A stretch of 6,522 nt of DNA, taken from Flavobacteriaceae bacterium. Its GTDB lineage: Bacteria; Bacteroidota; Bacteroidia; Flavobacteriales; Flavobacteriaceae. The notes under the pieces are model-generated. The model was given only the letters and a program-made list of their open reading frames with translations. It had not been told where the DNA came from and did no database searches. Positions 1-4,238 of the stretch are shown here, piece after piece (positions within the stretch are counted from its first letter, which is position 1; the number at the start of each line of letters is the position of its first letter). The DNA lies in assembly GCA_030590765.1 (NCBI GenBank), contig JAUVCP010000131.1, forward strand, positions 1 to 6,522. The letters run 5' to 3'. The translations under genes and the position numbers were made by a program.

Positions 1-372
1 GGAACCATTCGTGGTGCATCGGGAGGCCATAGTGACACCGCATCAGGAGCAAATCTAACCGTAGTAGTTTGTCCGTCCTTTAGAGGAAGGGTTGCTATTG
101 TTAAAAAAACAATCCATACAGTTGTAACACCCAGCGAAACGATAGATGTGCTTGTAACTGAAATGGGTATTTGTGTGAATCCAAACAAACCAGAATTGAA
201 AGAAAAATTGATCAAAGCAGGATTAAATATTAAGAAAATAGAGGATCTGCAAAAAGAAGTTGAATCGATAGTCGGAATTGAAAAAGAAATAGAATATACC
301 AATAAAATTGTTGGTATTGTTGAATATAGGGATGGTACTATCATTGATGTTATCAGACAGGTAAAGGACTAA
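1..372 (+). CDS. citF: Citrate lyase alpha subunit (citrate CoA-transferase), C-terminal part
   Basis: This is the last 123 codons of a gene whose start lies before the window; the frame is open from base 1 to the TAA at 370-372. The translation begins GTIRGASGGHSDTASGAN and continues with VVCPSFRGRVAIV, a TVVTPSETIDVLVTE strand and GICVNP. This is the characteristic C-terminal end of CitF, which is normally about 500 residues, so roughly a quarter is present. CitF transfers the acyl-carrier prosthetic group between acetyl and citryl forms in the cytoplasmic citrate lyase complex (with CitE lyase and CitD carrier). An internal ATG at 163 and a TTG at 148 are not real starts, because the homologous sequence runs through them without a break. 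The next gene starts on the last base of its stop codon. citD and citE are expected upstream but cannot be seen. The family assignment is firm. Confidence 0.93.
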   Translation, partial: GTIRGASGGHSDTASGANLTVVVCPSFRGRVAIVKKTIHTVVTPSETIDVLVTEMGICVNPNKPELKEKLIKAGLNIKKIEDLQKEVESIVGIEKEIEYTNKIVGIVEYRDGTIIDVIRQVKD

Positions 373-374
373 TG
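363..374 (+). promoter_or_regulatory. Coupled stop/start TAATG with an AAAGGA ribosome-binding-like sequence
   Basis: The stop TAA of citF (370-372) and the ATG of citXG (372-374) share one base. AAAGGA at 363-368 sits just upstream of the ATG and resembles a Shine-Dalgarno sequence, although its spacing is short. This arrangement usually means that translation of the second gene depends on termination of the first. It also supports the chosen start of citXG. Reliance on Shine-Dalgarno pairing is generally weak in Bacteroidota, so coupling may matter more than the motif. Confidence 0.5.
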
Positions 375-1757
375 AAACAAGATCAACATCATCTTTCAAA
401 AGTATTGAATGCCAGAGAAACCAGATTTCAATTGAGAAATACTTTTGCAAAATCTGGTTTTGATTCTTTAAGTTTGACTTTAAACATCCCTGGTTACCCA
501 AAAAGTAATGAGCTATTATCCAATTTATTTACACAGATTTTAGATGATTTACTCATTTATTTACAGGCAAATAGAATTATCATCGAAAATAAAAAGGAGA
601 TCTTAAGAGCAGATGAAGCAGGAGATTTTTATTTGGTTCAGCTGAAGAAAAACACACAAACTAACCTTCAGAAAATAAAACAATTGACAGAGAATTTTGA
701 AGAAAAGCATAAGCTGTCAAGACTTATTGATGTGGATATTTTTAACAAAGACGGGGTATCTATTAGTTCTGGAAAAGAAAAACCTTGTTATTTTTGTAGT
801 GAATTTTCTGCTATTTCCTGTATGCGAAACAAATGGCATTCCTACACAGAAATAAGTGACAAGATATTTAAGGAAACTAGCTTATTTTTAAATGAAAGAT
901 CTAAAGAAAAACTGATCCATAACTTATGTAATTTTGCTCAAAGAGCTTTGCTTTACGAGATATCGATCAGCAATAAGCCCGGCCTGGTTTGTTTTGAAGA
1001 ACCTGGTGTTCATACCGATATGAATTTCTTTACATTTCTAAATTCAACTTCTGCACTAACACCTTATTTTAAAGAATTTTGCGAATTGGGTTATATGTAC
1101 CAAGAGGAATTGAATAAGGTTTTGCCAAAAATTCGTGAAATTGGCCTACGAGCAGAAAAAACTATGTTTTTAGCTACAAATCAAGCAAATACCCATAAAG
1201 GTATTATTTTTTTATTCGGTATCAGTTTGTTTTCCATAACTAAAATATTATCTAAAAATGGTACTTTTTCTGATTCAGAGTTTCAGAAAACTGTAAAAAA
1301 AATTGGTAAAGATCTTGTTAAAAATGAATTACAACATTTGAATGGTTCTAAAACACATGGAGAAAAGGTATATCATAAATATGGAAAAGAAGGTGCCGGA
1401 ATAAGACTTGAAATAGAAACAGGATTATCAACAATTTTTCAGACTTCCCTGCCTTATTTTTCAGATCAATTAAAGCCAGATACATACAAAGACCAAACAA
1501 AACTTCAGGAGGTTTTATTGCAAGGATTGTTGCTTATTATGACAATAAATAACGATACGAATATTTTATATAGAAGCGATCTGGATACTTTAAATCATAT
1601 AAAGGAATTAGCAAATCGATCTTTATCCAATAAATCAGGATATAATCAATTATACGAATTTTGCAAAACAAATAATTTATCACCTGGCGGGTCAGCAGAT
1701 CTATTAGCGGTTAGCTTACTTTTACATTTTATAAAAACAGAGTATAATGAATTTTGA
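372..1757 (+). CDS. citXG: CitXG fusion: apo-citrate lyase phosphoribosyl-dephospho-CoA transferase / triphosphoribosyl-dephospho-CoA synthase
   Basis: This 461-residue protein fuses the two enzymes of citrate lyase prosthetic-group synthesis, an arrangement also known from Haemophilus influenzae CitXG. Residues about 10-165 match CitX: an RETRFQLR start, SLTLNIPGYPK (34-44), RLIDVDIF (117-124) and the Cys motif CYFC...C (139, 142, 150) followed by MRNKWH. CitX transfers the cofactor onto a serine of the CitD carrier. Residues about 180-455 match CitG: ISNKPGLV (199-206), HTDMNFFTF (214-222), NTHKG (273-277), THGEKVYHKYG (328-338), NNDTN (393-397) and PGGSADLLA (438-446). CitG condenses ATP with dephospho-CoA. 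Some CitG positions usually conserved are changed: the D after PGLV is C, and the GARGEA segment reads GAGIRLEI. The gene overlaps citF by 1 base and citC by 11 bases. The start is fixed by the TAATG junction and a length close to known fusions. Confidence 0.93.
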   Translation: MKQDQHHLSKVLNARETRFQLRNTFAKSGFDSLSLTLNIPGYPKSNELLSNLFTQILDDLLIYLQANRIIIENKKEILRADEAGDFYLVQLKKNTQTNLQKIKQLTENFEEKHKLSRLIDVDIFNKDGVSISSGKEKPCYFCSEFSAISCMRNKWHSYTEISDKIFKETSLFLNERSKEKLIHNLCNFAQRALLYEISISNKPGLVCFEEPGVHTDMNFFTFLNSTSALTPYFKEFCELGYMYQEELNKVLPKIREIGLRAEKTMFLATNQANTHKGIIFLFGISLFSITKILSKNGTFSDSEFQKTVKKIGKDLVKNELQHLNGSKTHGEKVYHKYGKEGAGIRLEIETGLSTIFQTSLPYFSDQLKPDTYKDQTKLQEVLLQGLLLIMTINNDTNILYRSDLDTLNHIKELANRSLSNKSGYNQLYEFCKTNNLSPGGSADLLAVSLLLHFIKTEYNEF

Positions 1758-2820
1758 AGATACCGATTTCAGACAGGAAATTTTAGATTTGGAGAATCCT
1801 TATGATGTAAAATTAGTGCATGATTTCTTAAAGAGACTTGACTTTGAATATCATTCAAATGAAGTGGATATGACCATGATACTGTATAATTTGAATGACG
1901 AATTCATAGGAACTGGTTCTATTAGAAAAAAAACCTTAAAATTTGTTGCGGTTTCACCTAAGTTTAGAGAAACAACTGCTTTTGCTCAGATCATAACTTT
2001 TTTAACCAACAAAATATTAGAAATCTATAAACAGTGTTTTGTTTTTACTAAGCCAAATACTTCAATACTTTTTGAAAATTTGGGTTTTTCACATATTGCA
2101 ACGGCGGAACCTCTTTTTTCAGTTTTAGAATTTGGATATGAAACGATTAAAAATTATCAGGAATATTTAAAAGAAAACATAGTCAAAACCAAAACAGATC
2201 AAATAGCTTCCATTGTAGTTAATTGCAACCCTTTTACCATTGGTCATCAATATTTGATAGAAAAGGCTGCTGCCGAAAATGAACTGGTTTATCTATTTGT
2301 AGTTAGTGAGAATTTATCTGTTTTCCCTTTTGAACTGCGATGGGAAATGATCAAAAAAGGAATTGCTCATCTTGACAATGTGAAAATGTTATCTACCGGT
2401 TCATATATTGTTTCCGGAGCAATTTTTCCTCATTACTTTTTAAAGCAGGAATCTGGAAGTCTTATTTCAGAAAAACAGGCAGAAATAGATGTAAAGATTT
2501 TTTCTGAATATATAGTGCCAATCTTGAATATAAAGAAACGATATGTTGGAACAGAAAATTACTGTATGACTACAGCTGCTTACAATAGATCCATGCATGA
2601 AATTTTACCCAAAAAAAACATCGAAGTAATTGAAGTAAAAAGGATGTCAAAAAATGGTGATAGAAATTTTATAAGCGCCTCAAAAGTAAGAAAAGCAATA
2701 AAAAATGACACTTTACAGGATATTATTGATTTTTTACCACCGGTAACCAAAGATTTTCTACGATCAGATGCATCTTTAAAGATCAAACAAAAGATTTATA
2801 AAGGGAAGGGAAGACATTAA
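1747..2820 (+). CDS. citC: [Citrate (pro-3S)-lyase] ligase (acetate:citrate lyase ligase)
   Basis: CitC acetylates the thiol of the citrate lyase prosthetic group using ATP and acetate, which activates the enzyme. The 357 residues are close to the length of E. coli CitC (about 350). Residues about 1-130 form the N-terminal GNAT-like domain (GTGSIRKKTLKFVAVSP, then ILFENLGF). Residues about 152-335 form the nucleotidyltransferase-like ligase domain: IVVNCNPFTIGHQYLIEKA with the TxGH motif (T164, G166, H167), the FPFELRWEMIKKG region, AEIDVKIFSEYIVP, VGTENYCMTTAAYN (267-280) and the ISASKVR motif (309-315) expected for adenylate binding. The start lies 11 bases inside citXG, with no strong ribosome-binding site, so it is probably coupled. 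It is the last gene of the operon, and convergent genes follow after 90 bases. One oddity is that the acetyl-CoA loop of the GNAT domain reads RETTAFA rather than a glycine-containing RGxGLA. Confidence 0.95.
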   Translation: MNFEDTDFRQEILDLENPYDVKLVHDFLKRLDFEYHSNEVDMTMILYNLNDEFIGTGSIRKKTLKFVAVSPKFRETTAFAQIITFLTNKILEIYKQCFVFTKPNTSILFENLGFSHIATAEPLFSVLEFGYETIKNYQEYLKENIVKTKTDQIASIVVNCNPFTIGHQYLIEKAAAENELVYLFVVSENLSVFPFELRWEMIKKGIAHLDNVKMLSTGSYIVSGAIFPHYFLKQESGSLISEKQAEIDVKIFSEYIVPILNIKKRYVGTENYCMTTAAYNRSMHEILPKKNIEVIEVKRMSKNGDRNFISASKVRKAIKNDTLQDIIDFLPPVTKDFLRSDASLKIKQKIYKGKGRH

Positions 2821-2910
2821 ATTTGTAATAGTCAACATAAAAGAAATCAAGAATAATTCAAAGACCTCTCGACTGCACTCAAGGCAGCAAAGTTTTGAAT
2901 GTCTGAAAAT
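2821..2910. other. Convergent intergenic gap with a repeat-like palindromic remnant
   Basis: These 90 bases separate the end of citC (+) from the end of the transporter gene (-). A CTCTCGACTGCACTC segment (2866-2880) resembles the TCGACTGCGCTC motif that I remember as a dispersed intergenic repeat in many Bacteroidota and other genomes. CCT at 2865-2867 can pair with AGG at 2882-2884, and CTGC (2873-2876) with GCAG (2884-2887), but these short pairings compete and no clear T-run follows on either strand. It may serve as a weak bidirectional terminator. I see no open reading frame or RNA gene here. Confidence 0.35.
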
Positions 2911-3606
2911 TTATAGAAACAACCAGTAAATTCCGATAATAATCGCAAAAAGTCCTCCTGCTAAACGAACTCCGTTAAAGAAATCTTCATTATGTTCTTT
3001 CTTAGCCAATGAAGCAATTTTTCCAATAACAAAAGCATAAACAGTCATGGCTATAACAGTTCCCAAAGCAAATCCAATGATATATTGTACCCCTGCACTT
3101 GTTGAATCAAGTCCTAAAATGGGTAAAAAAAGAATAAAATGAGCTACACCGGCCAAACCATGTAAAACTCCCACACTAAAAGAAGTAAAATAACTGTGTT
3201 TTATTGTTTTACCGTGATCATGATGATGTGCATCATGATGTTCATGTTGGTGTGTGTGTTTGTGTACTACCGGAGCATCCTCGCTATGCACATGCAAATG
3301 TTGATGCTTACTTTTTTTATTAAACACCTGATAAAATGCCCATACCCCAATAAAGATCAAAACAAAACCAACCAGTTGTTCGCTGTATTCAGATATTCTT
3401 TCAACAGGGATAAACTCCTCAAAAAGAATGAATAAAACTCCTATAAGACTCATACCAAACAAATGACCTAAACCCCAAAATACACCAACCTTCCATGCCT
3501 TTTTCTTTGATTCGATTGCAAATGGTGTTACAGCTGCCAAATGATCCGGACCTGTAATAACATGAAATATTGCAGCTATTATTCCTGCATAAATTGGAAA
3601 TTGCAT
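2911..3606 (-). CDS. UreH/NicO-type nickel-cobalt transporter with histidine-rich loop
   Basis: This is a 231-residue inner-membrane protein with about six hydrophobic segments (roughly residues 3-26, 38-62, 76-94, 139-162, 170-197 and 210-231). The first carries HVITGPDHLAAV (15-26), the His/Asp metal-binding signature of UreH-like and related nickel/cobalt permeases. A second motif, GVLHGLAGVAHFI (146-158), is in the fourth segment. Between segments 3 and 4 is a loop with 14 histidines in residues 101-131, which probably binds Ni2+, Co2+ or Zn2+. Such loops are known from the efflux protein RcnA as well as from uptake permeases, so the direction of transport cannot be read from the sequence. 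No urease, hydrogenase or metal regulator gene is nearby to decide it. The start ATG (3604-3606) directly precedes the first membrane segment. The protein ends right after its last helix (YWLFL), so it is complete. Automatic annotation may also call it TauE/SafE-like. Confidence 0.8.
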   Translation of the reverse strand: MQFPIYAGIIAAIFHVITGPDHLAAVTPFAIESKKKAWKVGVFWGLGHLFGMSLIGVLFILFEEFIPVERISEYSEQLVGFVLIFIGVWAFYQVFNKKSKHQHLHVHSEDAPVVHKHTHQHEHHDAHHHDHGKTIKHSYFTSFSVGVLHGLAGVAHFILFLPILGLDSTSAGVQYIIGFALGTVIAMTVYAFVIGKIASLAKKEHNEDFFNGVRLAGGLFAIIIGIYWLFL

Positions 3607-3625
3607 AGACTTATTTTGAGAAATT

Positions 3626-3633
3626 TAAAAGTA
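3626..3633 (-). promoter_or_regulatory. Possible Bacteroidota -7 promoter box for the transporter gene
   Basis: On the - strand this reads TACTTTTA, one base away from the Bacteroidota TAnnTTTG -7 consensus, 19 bases before the transporter ATG. No clear TTG -33 element sits at the usual distance, and the surrounding DNA is so AT-rich that a chance match is quite possible. The 58-base gap to the upstream DUF456 gene would allow either its own promoter or readthrough. Confidence 0.2.
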
Positions 3634-3664
3634 TAGTTTTTAGCTGAAAAAAGAAAATAAAAAA

Positions 3665-4165
3665 TCAAAAAATGGTGTCCCAATATATAATGGTTTTATA
3701 CACAAATAAACCTGTAAAGATAAAAGCCACCATAAATTTAAGACCTGTAGAAGCTAAAAATCCCAGAAACGAACCTATAGCTCCTTTGATAGCTTTATTG
3801 AAATCTCCTGCATCATGAATCAACTCCCCAATCAGTGCTCCAAGAAAAGCTCCAATAATAAAGCCTAATGGAATTGGTGCAATTAAACCAATTATTAAGC
3901 CAATAGTAGTTCCTATGGCTCCATATTTTGTCCCTCCATATTTTTTGGTTCCCATTGCAGGTATTATATAATCTAATATCCAGATCAAAATTGCGATTGC
4001 TAATGTTATACCCAAAAAGGTATAACTCATAGGCACCGCCTTAGTCAGATACAATAATAACAAGCCAAACCAACCCATAATTGGCCCAGGTAAAACCGGT
4101 AAAAAAGATCCAGCAATTCCTAAAAGTGTTAAGAGGAATCCAACGATGAGTAGAATTACATCCAT
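3665..4165 (-). CDS. DUF456 family membrane protein
   Basis: This 166-residue hydrophobic protein has about five membrane segments (roughly residues 3-22, 26-41, 48-69, 84-115 and 140-160). SFLPVLPGPIMGWFGLLLL (20-38) is the typical start of the DUF456 family. The following PAMGTKKYGGTKYGAIGTTIG (69-89) and the glycine-rich helix ending in FLGALIGEL (107-115) match its second half; glycines every three to four residues suggest tight helix packing. The family is common in bacteria and its function is not known to me. The gene lies on the same strand as its neighbours, 73 bases after the large plug protein and 58 bases before the transporter, so co-transcription is possible but not shown. The ATG at 4163-4165 is the natural start, leading straight into the first helix. 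The protein looks complete. Confidence 0.85.
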   Translation of the reverse strand: MDVILLIVGFLLTLLGIAGSFLPVLPGPIMGWFGLLLLYLTKAVPMSYTFLGITLAIAILIWILDYIIPAMGTKKYGGTKYGAIGTTIGLIIGLIAPIPLGFIIGAFLGALIGELIHDAGDFNKAIKGAIGSFLGFLASTGLKFMVAFIFTGLFVYKTIIYWDTIF

Positions 4166-4201
4166 ATATTTATTTTTTAAAAGTTAAAGAAAAAAGATTA
4201 A

Positions 4202-4208
4202 CAAAATA
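4202..4208 (-). promoter_or_regulatory. Weak candidate -7 promoter box before the DUF456 gene
   Basis: On the - strand this reads TATTTTG, like the Bacteroidota TAnnTTTG box but one base shorter. It lies 36 bases before the DUF456 start, in the 73-base gap after the plug-protein gene. No convincing -33 TTG element is seen. The same gap (4166-4238) has only a four-base GTTT/AAAC hairpin and no good terminator, so readthrough from the upstream gene is also plausible. Confidence 0.15.
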
Positions 4209-4238
4209 CACTGTTTTTCATCCGTTTAGAGAAACTGT

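Noticed and set aside
223..501. 92-residue open frame on the - strand across the citF/citXG junction
   Set aside because: It overlaps two well-supported genes on the other strand and matches no family I know.
2866..2890. Strong intrinsic terminator after citC
   Set aside because: Only 3-4 base stems can form and no T-run follows on either strand, so a confident terminator call is not supported.
3211..3250. Inverted-repeat and CATGATG repeats that could look like an operator or hairpin (TCATGATG ... CATCATGA)
   Set aside because: They fall exactly in the His/Asp codon run of the transporter's histidine-rich loop and are explained by repeated CAT/CAC and GAT codons.
3196..3435. 79-residue open frame on the + strand
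   Set aside because: It is antisense to the His-rich transporter, low in complexity (Met/Val/Phe from reversed His codons), and has no recognisable motif.
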